Below are positions 1 through 9,461 of a DNA stretch of 64,000 nt, one piece after another. The stretch comes from Fundidesulfovibrio soli. Its GTDB lineage: Bacteria; Desulfobacterota; Desulfovibrionia; Desulfovibrionales; Desulfovibrionaceae. The notes beneath the pieces are model-generated. The model was not told the origin of the DNA. It saw nothing but the letters and a program-made list of their open reading frames with translations, and did no database searches. The translations under genes and the position numbers were made by a program. The number at the start of each line of letters is the position of its first letter. Positions within the stretch are counted from its first letter, which is position 1. The stretch is taken from NCBI RefSeq assembly GCF_022808695.1, contig NZ_JAKZKW010000009.1:62001-126000 (forward strand). The letters are read 5' to 3'.

Positions 1-1856
1 AGGTGCGCGCCCTGGCCCATGCGCGCAAGGGCGCACTCCCAGGCGATTTCCGACGCCTTCCCCGCCCAGGCGTTGGCCAGCGCCTGCCGTTTGTTCACCG
101 GAAGGACAGCCGGCAGGAACTCCTCACATCCGGCGGAGTGCTCCACGCTCACGGCGCACAGCAGCGGATCCTCTCCGTTGACGGGACGCCGCCATTCCCA
201 GCTGGCTTCGTCCTCACCGCTCTCCAAGGCCCAGGAGATGCGCACCGTGCCGCTGGAGGCGCTCTGCGCCGCCACCTCCACCCCCACGCCCGGCCAGGAG
301 ACGCAGACGCTGCGCTCAGGCTCGGGGAAGCGCTCCTCCAGGTGCAGGGTCAAGAGCGCCTGTGCCGTAAGGGAGGCCTCGGATTCGCGCCTGGGCGCGA
401 CCATTGTGCGCCAGATCACCTCGGCGTTGCCGTACTCCGGCAGGTTCGACACCGCCTGGCGCAGGACGGGCAGAAGCTCCGGCTCCATGTCCGGGCCGCC
501 GGTGCGCCGCGCCAGCTCCATGGAGCGCAGGGCGAAGGTCAGGGCGTTCACGGGCTCGATGCGGGAGACCTCGTCGAAGAACCAGGCGCAGCTGGCCAGG
601 GAGGCCAGTCCCCACTGCTGCATGGAGAGCAGCCTCCAGGCCGTGGCCTGCTGCGCGGCGGGCAGGCCCTGGCGGAAGTGGCCCTTGGCGAAGGCCTCCT
701 GGCTTGAGAGCCCGGCCAGCACCTTCCCATAGGCCACCAGGGCTGAGCGCGGGTCCTTGAAGCACTCGGCCCCGCGCAGGAAGTAGTGCGTGTCCGTCGC
801 GTCCTTCACGCCCTGCAGGGCCCGGCGCAGGGGGCCGCGCCAGCGCTGGTGCCAGCCGGGATGCCCGCCGGTGGTGCAGCCGCAGTCCGAGCGCCAGCGA
901 TCCACCCCGTGGGCGCAGCTCCAGGCCGAGGGCTCGTGCAGCCGCACCTGCATGGCGGGCGGGTTGGCCTCCAGGTAGGCGGCAAAGTTGGTCAGGGCCA
1001 CTTCGTCGCGGCCCTGGCGGGCCTGATCAAGCACGAAGGCCAGGGCCATATCGCCGAACTTGAAGTGGTGGCCGTAGGTCTCGCCGTCGGTGGCCAGGGC
1101 CAACAGGCCCGGGGAGCAGGCTCCGGAGAGCCGCCGCCAGAAATTCTCGCCGTCCGCCAGCAGGCCCTCGAAGGCCACCGCCTGCGAGAGCGGGCCGTCG
1201 TAAAAGAACACGCTCACCGTGCGGCCGGAGGGCAGCTTCACCAGGTAGGGCTGGCGGATATCCAGGCTGGAGGCGTCCACGGGGCTCCAGACCGGCTCCC
1301 CCAGCGAGGCAACGGCCTGGGCCTGGCCGGGGGCCAGCACGGTGAAGCGCACCCCGTGGCGGGCCAGCGCCTCAAGCGAGGCGGTGTCCACGGCGGTCTC
1401 GGCCAGCCACATGCCCTCGGGAGCGCGGCCGAAGCGGGCCGTGAAGTCGTCCACAGCCCAGGCCACCTCAAGCTCCTTGTCCAGCTCGCTGGCCAGGGGC
1501 AGGATCTGGTGGTGGTAGACCTGGGCCATGGCGTTGCCCTTGCCCAGCCTGCGGATGCTGGCCGCGTCGGCCTCGCGCATGAGCCGCACGGTGTCCGGGT
1601 CGGCCCCGGCCATCCAAGAGAGCAGCGTGGGCCCCGCATTGAAGGACATCCACTCGTAGCAGTTGAGCAGCCCTGTGATGCGCCCTGAGCCGTCCAGCCG
1701 TCTGGCCCGGGCCAGCGGCGCGTAGGATTCGCCTGTGATGCGCTGGTTCCAGTTCAGGCTCGGGGCGGCGCTGCCTTCGGGAAGGATGGCGCCCAGCCAG
1801 GGGTCTTCGCGGGGAGGTTGGTAGAAATGGCCGTGGATGCAGAGATGCTTGCGCAT
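1..1856 (-). CDS. Glycoside hydrolase family 57 protein with DUF3536 (C-terminus cut by window edge)
   Basis: The frame is open from an ATG at 1856 to the left edge, about 618 codons, so the stop lies outside the window. The N-terminus carries HGHFYQPPRE at residues 8-17, the hallmark opening strand of GH57 enzymes. A second signature, DGETYGHH, falls around residue 259, where family 57 members of the DUF3536 type have a conserved acidic/His cluster. The GH57 family acts on alpha-glucans (amylase, branching or 4-alpha-glucanotransferase activities); the exact reaction here is not decidable. The protein has no signal peptide, so it is probably cytoplasmic. The ATG lies 37 bp downstream of the histidine kinase stop on the same strand. 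treZ and treY at the other end of the window make a role in glycogen/maltodextrin turnover plausible. Confidence 0.85.
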   Translation of the reverse strand, partial: MRKHLCIHGHFYQPPREDPWLGAILPEGSAAPSLNWNQRITGESYAPLARARRLDGSGRITGLLNCYEWMSFNAGPTLLSWMAGADPDTVRLMREADAASIRRLGKGNAMAQVYHHQILPLASELDKELEVAWAVDDFTARFGRAPEGMWLAETAVDTASLEALARHGVRFTVLAPGQAQAVASLGEPVWSPVDASSLDIRQPYLVKLPSGRTVSVFFYDGPLSQAVAFEGLLADGENFWRRLSGACSPGLLALATDGETYGHHFKFGDMALAFVLDQARQGRDEVALTNFAAYLEANPPAMQVRLHEPSAWSCAHGVDRWRSDCGCTTGGHPGWHQRWRGPLRRALQGVKDATDTHYFLRGAECFKDPRSALVAYGKVLAGLSSQEAFAKGHFRQGLPAAQQATAWRLLSMQQWGLASLASCAWFFDEVSRIEPVNALTFALRSMELARRTGGPDMEPELLPVLRQAVSNLPEYGNAEVIWRTMVAPRRESEASLTAQALLTLHLEERFPEPERSVCVSWPGVGVEVAAQSASSGTVRISWALESGEDEASWEWRRPVNGEDPLLCAVSVEHSAGCEEFLPAVLPVNKRQALANAWAGKASEIAWECALARMGQGAH

Positions 1857-1892
1857 GGTTGGCCCGGAGGGGGCGGGCGTGGTTGCTCCAGG

Positions 1893-4274
1893 TCAGCTGA
1901 GCCTTCGCCGGGCAGGGTTGCCCATGACCCTGGCCAGCACCATCTCCAGGTGCTCGAAATCCACGGGTTTCGCAAGATAATCGTTCATGCCGGCGGCCAG
2001 CACGCGCTCCCTGTCGCCCGGGAGGGCGTGCCCGGCGAGGGCGATGATGGGGATCTCCGCCTTGAGCCCCAGATCCGAATCGGACCGTATGACCCTGGTG
2101 GCGGTTATGCCGTCCATCTCGGGCATCTGGAGATCCATGAGCAGGCAGTCGAAATCCTCCTGGGAGAGGGCCTTGATGGCCTGGCTGCCGTTCTCCACGA
2201 TGGTGGCGCGGTAGCCCAGGCTTTCGAGCATGTCCATGGTCAGCACGGTGTTGATGGGGTCGTCCTCGGCCAGGAGCACGCGGCCCGCGCCCCGCGGAGC
2301 GGCCAGGGTGGCCGGTGCGTGATGCGGGGCCTCGATTCCGGGCGGAGCCGGGCGCGCGGGGATGGTGACGGACACCGTGGTCCCCCTGCCGGGGGCCGAG
2401 GCCATGTCCAGGCGGCCGCCCCACAGGGACACGAGGCGGCTGACGATGGCCAGCCCCAGGCCCGCGCCCTGGTAGCGCCTGGTATGCGAGCCGTCGGCCT
2501 GGGTGAAGGGCTCGAAGACGCTGCGCAGCTTGTCCGGCCCGATGCCGATGCCCGTATCCGACACCTCGAAGCGCAACAGCGCGGCGCCGTCGGACGTTTC
2601 GCCCGCCATGCCCACCTTGAGGGTGACCGAGCCGCTCTGGGTGAATTTCACCGCGTTGCCCACAAGATTGAAGAGCGCCTGGCGCAGCCTGCCCCCGGCC
2701 CCGATCATGGTGCCGGGCAGCCCCGCCTCGGGCACCACGGCGAGCAGGATGTCCTTGTCCTGGGCCTGGTGGGAGAAGAGCTGCGCCATTTCGAAGAGCA
2801 GCCCCGCCGGGGAGAAGGGTTCCTCCGCGAAGCCCGCCCCGTCCGACTCCAGCGAGGAGAAGTCCAGAATGTCGCCCAGCAGGATATACAGCGACCGTCC
2901 GCACTCCAGGGCGTTGCCCACCCAGTCCATCTGGCGCGGCTCCAGTTGGGAGCGTTCCAGCAGCTGCAGCATGCCCAGCATGCCGTTGAGCGGGGTGCGT
3001 ATCTCATGGCTGACGTTGGCCAGGAACTCGCCCTTGGCCCGGTTGGCCGCCTCGGCCGCGTCCCTGGCCTCTCTCAGGTCCCGCTCCGTGTTCTGCTGGT
3101 CGGTCACGTCCATGACCGCCGCGAGCACCACCTGCCGCCCCACGGGGTCTTCCGTGAGGAGGGCGTTCAGGAGCGCCCGGCGTTGCTCCCCGCCCTTGAG
3201 CCGCAACAACACCGGGACCTTCCGCATGGACAAGCCGGACCACAGCCCCCGCAGTTGTCCGGGCTCCATCAGGACCAGCCGTTCGGCCTCCATGCCCACC
3301 AGGTTCTCGCGCGAATAGCCGCCATGCTCGCAGAGCATGCGGTTCACGTCGCTCAGCCGGCCGTCTTGGGTCACTGAGAACATCATCACCGGCGCGGCCT
3401 CGAACATCTGCCGGTACCATGTGCGGCTGACACGCAGCTGCCTGTCGCGCTCCTCAAGGGAATCCATGACCTTGCCGATGGACTCGGCAACCGCCGAGAA
3501 CTCCTCGATGCCCTTGTAGCCGGGGCGCTCGCCGCGCTGCAAGGCGTCCCTTATGCTCTCCAGCGGCTCGGAGACCGTGCGCCGGGTGTAGTGCAGGTAG
3601 GCAAGAAGCCCCACGAGCAGGAACGCCGCCCCCCCGAGGGATATGTTGCGGATGTCGGCAGCCATGAACTGGTAGCCGGTGCTCACGTCGCCCAGGACCA
3701 CCCGCCACCCCCAGGGCTGGAAAGCAAGCTCGATGGCGTGGCCCGTGAGGCCATCCATTTTCATGGGCATGGTGGTCATTTGTTCCGTGAGCTCCACGGG
3801 CACCCTCAGGCCGCCCGGGGCGTGGCGCAACAGTTCGGAGCCGTTGGCGTCCAGCACGACAGCTGGAACGTCCTCTATGCGGTAAAGCCTGAGGAGCCTG
3901 TCCAGGGCCTGCCGCCTGGCTCCGCGTTCCGCGGCCGCGGCCTGGGCCTGGGCCTGGGCGGGATTCTGGGTGGAATTCTGGGCCAGCTTCTGAGCCAGGG
4001 CGCGCATGGACGCCATCTCAAATTCGTTGCTCTCCGTCAGGATGTTCCTGGTCTCCCGGGCGTAGCTGCGCAACTGGTGATCCGCGTGGTCGGCGACCAC
4101 TTCAGAGATGAGGTTCAAGGCCACGGCCAGCAGTCCGCCCCAGAGGAGCAGCACTCCCCCCACCACGGGTATGGCCAGACGACAGAAAAGGCGGTTGCGC
4201 AAAGAATGTCTCCCCTGGCGCGTCAACTGGATTAAGCCCTCGGCAACCTGTGACAGCGTACAGCAGCGGATCAC
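1893..4274 (-). CDS. Membrane-bound hybrid sensor histidine kinase with receiver domain
   Basis: This is a 793-residue multidomain signalling protein. A first transmembrane helix lies around residues 33-55, followed by a periplasmic sensor loop of about 145 residues and a second helix around 200-222. Then come a HAMP-like linker, a PAS domain (about 285-390), a HisKA domain with the phospho-accepting His423 in SHEIRTPLNG, a HATPase domain (about 520-650) and a C-terminal receiver with Asp714 in MDLQMPEMDG. No DNA-binding output is present, so phosphate must pass to a partner protein not seen nearby. The GTG at 4274 has no Shine-Dalgarno sequence; a TTG at 4202 preceded by AGGGGAG with 7-nt spacing is an equally good start and keeps both helices. 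A strong promoter lies directly upstream. Confidence 0.92.
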   Translation of the reverse strand: MIRCCTLSQVAEGLIQLTRQGRHSLRNRLFCRLAIPVVGGVLLLWGGLLAVALNLISEVVADHADHQLRSYARETRNILTESNEFEMASMRALAQKLAQNSTQNPAQAQAQAAAAERGARRQALDRLLRLYRIEDVPAVVLDANGSELLRHAPGGLRVPVELTEQMTTMPMKMDGLTGHAIELAFQPWGWRVVLGDVSTGYQFMAADIRNISLGGAAFLLVGLLAYLHYTRRTVSEPLESIRDALQRGERPGYKGIEEFSAVAESIGKVMDSLEERDRQLRVSRTWYRQMFEAAPVMMFSVTQDGRLSDVNRMLCEHGGYSRENLVGMEAERLVLMEPGQLRGLWSGLSMRKVPVLLRLKGGEQRRALLNALLTEDPVGRQVVLAAVMDVTDQQNTERDLREARDAAEAANRAKGEFLANVSHEIRTPLNGMLGMLQLLERSQLEPRQMDWVGNALECGRSLYILLGDILDFSSLESDGAGFAEEPFSPAGLLFEMAQLFSHQAQDKDILLAVVPEAGLPGTMIGAGGRLRQALFNLVGNAVKFTQSGSVTLKVGMAGETSDGAALLRFEVSDTGIGIGPDKLRSVFEPFTQADGSHTRRYQGAGLGLAIVSRLVSLWGGRLDMASAPGRGTTVSVTIPARPAPPGIEAPHHAPATLAAPRGAGRVLLAEDDPINTVLTMDMLESLGYRATIVENGSQAIKALSQEDFDCLLMDLQMPEMDGITATRVIRSDSDLGLKAEIPIIALAGHALPGDRERVLAAGMNDYLAKPVDFEHLEMVLARVMGNPARRRLS

Positions 4275-4325
4275 GGAGGCCGAAATTCAGGCGTTTGAAT
4301 ATACCCGCCGGATACGGTCGATATT

Positions 4326-4369
4326 ATTATACCCCAATCGGATGAAAAAAAACAAGAGAGAATCCGATT
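4326..4369 (-). promoter_or_regulatory. Sigma70-type promoter with flanking inverted repeat, upstream of the hybrid kinase
   Basis: Read on the minus strand there is a TTGTTT -35 (4355-4350), an 18-bp spacer and a perfect TATAAT -10 (4331-4326). An 8-bp perfect inverted repeat, AATCGGAT (4336-4343) and ATCCGATT (4362-4369), brackets the -35 element, as a repressor or activator operator would. The region is AT-rich against a GC-rich background. Binding by any particular regulator is not shown. Confidence 0.6.
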
Positions 4370-4449
4370 AAGGGCATGACCTTCAACATTGCCGGGGTTT
4401 TCAGGGAGTTGGCTGGCGGGGGGGGCCTGACAGGCGGGTTTCCGGGCGC

Positions 4450-5328
4450 TCAGCGCACCCAGAGGGCCACGCGGGTGGCCATCCACTCGATGGACAGGGC
4501 CGGGTTGGCCTGGCCCACCAGGGCCTCCTGGGTGGTCTCCAGCAGCAGGTCCAGGCTGCGCAGGCCCTGCAGGCCCAGACGCTCGCCCAGGAACCGGCCC
4601 AGTCTGGAGCACTCCCGCCCGGCCAGCACGTCGGCCAGTTCCTTGGAGAGGGCCAGCACCACGGCCAGGGCCACGTTGCGCGTCAGGCGTGTCTTGGCGG
4701 AGGTCAGGCCGAAGAGGCCCTGCCCGGTGCGCCAGAAGCGTTCCAGGGCTTCGAGCCATATGGTGTTGTCGCAGGTCTCGGAGTCCACCGGGCAGGCCAG
4801 GGAGCCCCCGGCCTCGGGCCAGGCCAGGGTGAGCGTCCAGGAGCGGGAGACGAGGGTGGGGAGAAGGCGCTCGCGCTGCGGCGCCAGAAGCAGGAAGCAG
4901 TTGCCGGGGCGCGGCTCCTCCATGGACTTCAGCAGCGCGTTGGCCGCCGACGGCGTGAGGGCCTGGGCCTCGGTGAACACCACCACGCGGTGGCCGGAGC
5001 CGCGCGGGGGCTCGCCCACCTTCTGGCGCACCTCGCGCACGTCGTCCACCTTGATGGACTGCTCCGCCCCGTCCAGGAAGATGAGGTCCATGAAGATCTT
5101 GTCGCGTATCTGCACGCAGGCCGGGCAGGCTCCGCAGGCGCCTGCCCCCGGGCTCGCCCCGGAACCGGCGCAATTGCAGGCCGCGGCGAAATAGAGGGCG
5201 GCCGCCTCCCTTTCGGGAGCCAGTCCGCCCTCCAGCACGAGCACTTGCGGGGGGTTCGCCGCCAGCCGGTCAAGCTGCAGGCGGGCGCGGTCCTGCCTGG
5301 GGCCGAGTCCGAAGAACGCTGCGTCCAT
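4450..5328 (-). CDS. holB: DNA polymerase III delta-prime subunit
   Basis: This is a clamp-loader subunit of the replicative polymerase; it helps open the beta clamp on primed DNA. The 292-residue protein has the AAA+ type fold but, like other delta-prime subunits, lacks a Walker A lysine motif. It keeps the four-cysteine zinc module (CNCAGSG followed by CGACPAC) around residues 50-75 and the sensor-like stretch SAANALLKSMEEP near residue 130, which is typical of HolB/DnaX relatives. Its start is 20 bp from the end of purA on the same strand, so the two are probably cotranscribed. The C-terminal domain is poorly conserved, as is usual in the family. Confidence 0.88.
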   Translation of the reverse strand: MDAAFFGLGPRQDRARLQLDRLAANPPQVLVLEGGLAPEREAAALYFAAACNCAGSGASPGAGACGACPACVQIRDKIFMDLIFLDGAEQSIKVDDVREVRQKVGEPPRGSGHRVVVFTEAQALTPSAANALLKSMEEPRPGNCFLLLAPQRERLLPTLVSRSWTLTLAWPEAGGSLACPVDSETCDNTIWLEALERFWRTGQGLFGLTSAKTRLTRNVALAVVLALSKELADVLAGRECSRLGRFLGERLGLQGLRSLDLLLETTQEALVGQANPALSIEWMATRVALWVR

Positions 5329-5347
5329 GCACTGACCGTCCGTGGGG

Positions 5348-6628
5348 TTAGCCCCTGTAGATGGTCTGCTCCCGGTCCGGGCCGACGGAGATGACGCTCA
5401 CCGGGGCCCCGGCCAGCTCCTCCACCCGCTGCAGATACTTGCGGGCGGCCTCGGGCAAGGATTCCCAGGTGCGGCAGCCGGTGATGTCGTCCTTCCAGCC
5501 GGGCACGGTCTCGTAGATGGGCTCCACGTGGGCCAGCGCGCCTTCGCGCTGCGGCGGGTAGAGGATGGTCTCTCCCTGGTAGAGGTAGCCTATGCAGATC
5601 TTGATCTTGTCCAGCCCGCCCAGCACATCCAGCTTGGTCACGGCCAGGCCGGTGGTGCCGTTGAGGCGCACGGCCTCGCGCAGGAGCACGGCGTCCAGCC
5701 AGCCGCAGCGGCGCTTGCGGCCGGTGGTGGCCCCGAACTCGGCGCCCACGCTCTGCAGGTGGTCGCCCTGGGCGCAGGTCAGCTCCGTGGGGAAGGGGCC
5801 GGAGCCCACGCGGGTGGTGTAGGCCTTGACCACGGAGATTATGGAGCCCATGTCCTTGGGGCAGCAGCCCGATCCGGCCGCGGCGTTGCCCGCCAGGCAG
5901 CTGGAGGAGGTTACGAAGGGATAGGTGCCGTGGTCGATGTCCAGGTGGGTGCCCTGAGCGCCCTCGAAGAGCACGCCTTCGCCGCTCTTCAGGGCCTCCT
6001 GCACCATGCCGGGCACGTCGGCCAGGTAGGCGGCCACGCGCTTGGCCAGGGGCCTCAGGTCCGCCAGGACCTTGGCCGGGTCCAGCGGCTCCAGGCCGTA
6101 GAGCCCCGCCAGCAGGGCGTTTTTCTCCTTGAGGGCGTGGGCGACCTTCTCGGCCAGCAGCTCCTCGTCGAGGAAGTCGCCGGCGCGGATGCCCACGCGC
6201 GACGCCTTGTCCTCGTAGCAGGGGCCGATGCCGCGCCCGGTGGTGCCGATCTTGGCTCCGGCCTTGGCGGCCTCGCGGGCGGCGTCGAGCATCTTGTGAT
6301 AGGGCATGATCACATGGGTGCGCAGGCTCACGGCCAGGCGCGCGGGGGACATGTCCACGCCCTTGGCGGCCAGCTTGTCCACCTCCTGCAGGAAAACCTC
6401 GGGGTCCAGCACGACGCCGGCGCCGATCACGCAGCGCTTGCTCTGGTGCAGGATGCCGGAGGGAATAAGGTGCAGCACCGTCTTCTCGCCGCCCACCACC
6501 AGGGTGTGCCCGGCGTTGTTGCCGCCGTGGAAACGGACGATGATCCCCGCCTTTTCGGTGAGGAGGTCCACGATCTTGCCTTTGCCCTCGTCGCCCCATT
6601 GGGCGCCGTGCACCACGATGCCAGCCAT
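5348..6628 (-). CDS. purA: Adenylosuccinate synthetase
   Basis: The enzyme joins IMP and aspartate using GTP to give adenylosuccinate, the first committed step to AMP. The start at 6628 gives 426 residues, the normal family length, and begins with the GTP-binding signature [12 protein letters not shown] (residues 7-18), holding the catalytic Asp. HGGNNAGHT follows at about residue 38 and GIGPCYEDK near 130. A strong GGAGGAG ribosome-binding site sits 2 nt before the ATG. An upstream in-frame start at 6832 would add 68 residues of unrelated sequence and is not used here. holB follows closely; purH of the same pathway is about 6 kb away on the other strand. Confidence 0.97.
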   Translation of the reverse strand: MAGIVVHGAQWGDEGKGKIVDLLTEKAGIIVRFHGGNNAGHTLVVGGEKTVLHLIPSGILHQSKRCVIGAGVVLDPEVFLQEVDKLAAKGVDMSPARLAVSLRTHVIMPYHKMLDAAREAAKAGAKIGTTGRGIGPCYEDKASRVGIRAGDFLDEELLAEKVAHALKEKNALLAGLYGLEPLDPAKVLADLRPLAKRVAAYLADVPGMVQEALKSGEGVLFEGAQGTHLDIDHGTYPFVTSSSCLAGNAAAGSGCCPKDMGSIISVVKAYTTRVGSGPFPTELTCAQGDHLQSVGAEFGATTGRKRRCGWLDAVLLREAVRLNGTTGLAVTKLDVLGGLDKIKICIGYLYQGETILYPPQREGALAHVEPIYETVPGWKDDITGCRTWESLPEAARKYLQRVEELAGAPVSVISVGPDREQTIYRG

Positions 6629-6834
6629 TGCTCCTCCAGGAGTGTGGCCGCGCGAAAGCCTTCTCCGCGCGGCCGCCGGGGTTCGCAGGACGCCCCCGGA
6701 CCTCGGATGATATTGTTGCCCCGGCTTGCCCTGGCCGGGGCGGGAAGTTAGCACTTTCACAAAAGGCTTTTTTGCGTAAAAAACCGCACCAGCGTTGTCA
6801 ACGAAATACCTTGGCCGCCGGGAGGCCGACACAC

Positions 6835-8187
6835 ATGGATTTCACTGTCTATCTCGCCCCAAAGGGCTTCGTGAACGAGCTCGTCTACGAGCTGGGCGAC
6901 GTTTCCGAGGTGGTGGACCGCCTGGTCTTCGCCCCCGGTCCGCCGCGCCGCGTGGCCTGGGCCCAGAACATCTGGCTCAACCCCAGGCGCATCCCCATCA
7001 CCTCCATCGGGGACGGCGTGGCAAAGCTCAAGTCCCTGCAACGCAACTGGGCCTTGTGGTCCGTGCGCCACCACCGCCGGGCCAAGCTCATCGAGGAGCA
7101 GCTGCCCGCCGTGCGCCCCAAGCCCGTGGCCATCGGCACCCAGCCGCCCCGCTCGCCCCTGGGCTCCTGGACCATGCTGGACCGCGACACCATCATCGCC
7201 TCCCCGGCCTGCTCCAGCCCCTTCCCGCACGGTGAGGTGGAGTTCCTGGAGAACAAGGTCGATCCGCCCAACCGGGCCTACCTCAAGCTCTGGGAGCTGT
7301 TCACCCTGCTGGAGACCGCGCCCAAGCCCGGCAGCTTCTGCCTGGACCTGGGCGGCAGCCCCGGCGGCTGGACCTGGGTGCTGGCCAGCCTGGGCTGCAA
7401 GGTGCTCAGCGTGGACAAGGCCCCGCTGGAGCCGCGCATCGAGGCCATGCCCGGCGTGGAGTTCCGCATGCTCTCGGCCTTCGCCCTGGACCCGCGCGAG
7501 ACGGGCCCGGTAGACTGGCTCTTCAGCGACGTGATCTGCTACCCGGACCGCCTCTGGCGGCTGGTGGAGCGCTGGCAGAACTTCGGCAAGGCCCGCAACT
7601 TCGTGTGCACGCTCAAGTTCCAGAACCCCACGGACCACGAGACCGCCGCGAAATTCTGGGGCTTCCCCGGCTCGCGCCTGGTGCACCTCTACAACAACAA
7701 GCACGAGCTGACCTGGGTCTACCTGGATCCCGAGGAATACCCGGACTTCGCCCCGCCCGACAACAGGACCCCCCTGGCCAGCCCCTTCGTGGCCCCGAGC
7801 GACCGCCCGGTGACAATCGACACGCCCCCGGCCCCGCTGGACGGCGAGGAGGCCCCCGCCCCCGGGGCGGAGCCTGCCGGGGACGCGCCGGATGCGCCGT
7901 CCGATAACGCAACGAGCCCTGCGCCCGCATCCGATGCCCAGACGGCCGGGGAGGACGGCGACGCGCCCAAAGCCCGGCCCGCATCCGAAGATATGTCCGG
8001 CGCTGAACCCGGCGCCCCCTCCGATCCGGCGGCCACATCCGAGGCCCAGCCAGAGGCGCCGTCCGGCGAGGCCTCGAAAGTCCCGGCCGCCCTGGAAACG
8101 CAGCCCGGCGGGGCAGTTCCCGCTTTAGGGGACGCCGAAGCCGGGGAGGGCAAGCCCCTCCACCCAGGGGGAGGCGAAACCAAATAA
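6835..8187 (+). CDS. RlmM/FtsJ-like SAM-dependent RNA methyltransferase with long Pro/Ala/Glu-rich tail
   Basis: The 450-residue protein divides in two. The first ~320 residues resemble the RlmM (23S rRNA C2498 2'-O-methyltransferase) and FtsJ group: an N-terminal RNA-binding-like region, then a Rossmann SAM-binding motif [12 protein letters not shown] (about residues 169-180), and an acidic strand SDVICYP. The lysine in CTLKFQNP matches the catalytic Lys position of 2'-O-methyltransferases. The last ~130 residues are low complexity (Pro, Ala, Glu, Asp, Ser) and likely disordered; such a tail is not part of the usual family. GGGAGG precedes the ATG by about 10 nt. The gene is divergent from purA. 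The substrate RNA is inferred, not shown. Confidence 0.75.
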   Translation: MDFTVYLAPKGFVNELVYELGDVSEVVDRLVFAPGPPRRVAWAQNIWLNPRRIPITSIGDGVAKLKSLQRNWALWSVRHHRRAKLIEEQLPAVRPKPVAIGTQPPRSPLGSWTMLDRDTIIASPACSSPFPHGEVEFLENKVDPPNRAYLKLWELFTLLETAPKPGSFCLDLGGSPGGWTWVLASLGCKVLSVDKAPLEPRIEAMPGVEFRMLSAFALDPRETGPVDWLFSDVICYPDRLWRLVERWQNFGKARNFVCTLKFQNPTDHETAAKFWGFPGSRLVHLYNNKHELTWVYLDPEEYPDFAPPDNRTPLASPFVAPSDRPVTIDTPPAPLDGEEAPAPGAEPAGDAPDAPSDNATSPAPASDAQTAGEDGDAPKARPASEDMSGAEPGAPSDPAATSEAQPEAPSGEASKVPAALETQPGGAVPALGDAEAGEGKPLHPGGGETK

Positions 8188-8204
8188 GCTGCAATGATGC
8201 TCGC

Positions 8205-8249
8205 CCCGGCCTGCCTGGAGGATCAGCCACCAGGCCTGGCCGGGTTTTT
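8205..8249 (+). terminator. Rho-independent terminator after the methyltransferase gene
   Basis: A GC-rich stem pairs CCCGGCC (8205-8211) plus CCTGG with CCAGG plus GGCCGGG (ending at 8244), and is followed at once by a T5 run. It sits 18 bp after the stop codon. Confidence 0.8.
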
Positions 8250-8564
8250 GCCGCCATCGAAGCCCCCCTCGGGCTGCTGGCGGCCCTCTTCCCACAGGTC
8301 GCCGCGTGGCGGCGCGCAAACTCGACGGCCGGCAGGCCGCTTCGGCCCGAGCCGACACCACCGATTCCTTGCTCCTGATCGCGTATTTCGTAATTCTAAC
8401 GAGTTACGTGATGTTTAGGCGGCTATATATTTTCCTGTAATATTTCGCCTTCCCCGGAACGGCACTTTCATATTAAGCTGCTCCCCTACGCTTTCTGCAA
8501 GCTGCCTCCGACGGCAGCCGCGACCGGCGTCGTTCTCCAACCTACCGCATCCGAGGTTGTACCA
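8250..8564. other. Intergenic region with AT-rich promoter-like stretch
   Basis: No gene is seen in this ~315-bp stretch. An AT-rich island at 8385-8450 contains TATATATT and TAATATTT boxes that could serve as -10 elements for the binding-protein genes at 8565, but no convincing -35 is visible. A short inverted repeat, CGTAA and TTACG, lies at about 8388-8407. No PhoB-box repeat was recognised. Confidence 0.4.
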
Positions 8565-9449
8565 ATGCTCCAACACTCCTCATGGCGCGAAGCCCTCCCG
8601 GGCCTCCGTCGCGGGCTGGCGCTCATCGCCCTGGCCGCAGCCCTCGTCCTCCCCGCGGCCATCCAGGCCTTGGCGGCCGGTGGCTCGCAGAGCGTCCACG
8701 TCGCGGGTTCCAACACCCTGCGCCTCTTCACCCAGCTTTCTGCCGAGCAGTACATGCGGGAGAACCCCGGGACCATAGTCACCGTTGCGGGCGGCGGCAC
8801 CGCGCGCGGGGTGAAGGCCTTGATCGACGGCACCGCCGAGGTCGCGTTGATTTCCTCTGAAATCCCGGAGGAGCTGGAGCGCAAGGCCAAGGCCGAAAAA
8901 ATCCACCTCAAGACGATCCCCCTCAGCAGCGACGCGGTGGTCCCGGTGGTCAATCCGCAAAACCCCGTGTCGGCCCTCACGATGGACCAGCTCAAGAAAA
9001 TCTACTCCGGCAAGATCACCAACTGGAAGGACGTGGGCGGCGACAACGCCCCCATCGTCGTCACCACACACGACGGGGTCTCCGGCACCTACGAGCTCTG
9101 GAAGGACAAGGTCCTGGGTACGGACGCGGCCATCACCCCCCAGGCCAAAACCCTGGAGATGCAGCCCATGCTGCGCGCCGTGGCCGCCGACAGGAACGCC
9201 ATCGGCTACGTGGCCTGGAGCCTGCTCAACGACAACGTCAAGGCGCTCACCGTGGATGGATTCGCGGCCGACAGGGAGACCATCCTGAACGGCGGCTACC
9301 CGCTGATGCGCGTCCTGGCCGTGGTCGTCAGGGAAAACCCCTCAGAGGGGACGCAGGCTTTCGTCCGCTTCCTGCAAGCTCCCGGCAAGGGCCAGGAGCT
9401 GGCGAAGCAGCTCAGGATGCTCCCGATCAGCACCAACCCCGCCCAGTAG
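8565..9449 (+). CDS. PstS-like periplasmic substrate-binding protein
   Basis: The 294-residue protein belongs to the PBP-like domain-2 (PstS, phosphate-type) family. Residues 1-38 form a signal peptide with basic start, hydrophobic core and an AxA-like cleavage region near IQALAA. Diagnostic stretches are VAGSNTLRLF, the glycine-rich AGGGTARGVKAL, the TMDQLKKIYSGKITNWKDVGG block near residue 150, and the SGTYELW loop that contacts oxyanions in PstS. The protein would bind phosphate or a similar ligand in the periplasm. The next gene encodes a second protein of the same fold 12 bp later, but no PstC/PstA/PstB genes are present, so a sensor or scavenging role is possible. Confidence 0.85.
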   Translation: MLQHSSWREALPGLRRGLALIALAAALVLPAAIQALAAGGSQSVHVAGSNTLRLFTQLSAEQYMRENPGTIVTVAGGGTARGVKALIDGTAEVALISSEIPEELERKAKAEKIHLKTIPLSSDAVVPVVNPQNPVSALTMDQLKKIYSGKITNWKDVGGDNAPIVVTTHDGVSGTYELWKDKVLGTDAAITPQAKTLEMQPMLRAVAADRNAIGYVAWSLLNDNVKALTVDGFAADRETILNGGYPLMRVLAVVVRENPSEGTQAFVRFLQAPGKGQELAKQLRMLPISTNPAQ

Positions 9450-9461
9450 GAGGCCGCCGCA

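Noticed and set aside
1818-3377. Long plus-strand open frame (519 codons) opposite the histidine kinase
   Set aside because: It mirrors the GC-rich codons of the kinase gene; its product is Gly/His/Arg-rich without any domain, and it has no ribosome-binding site.
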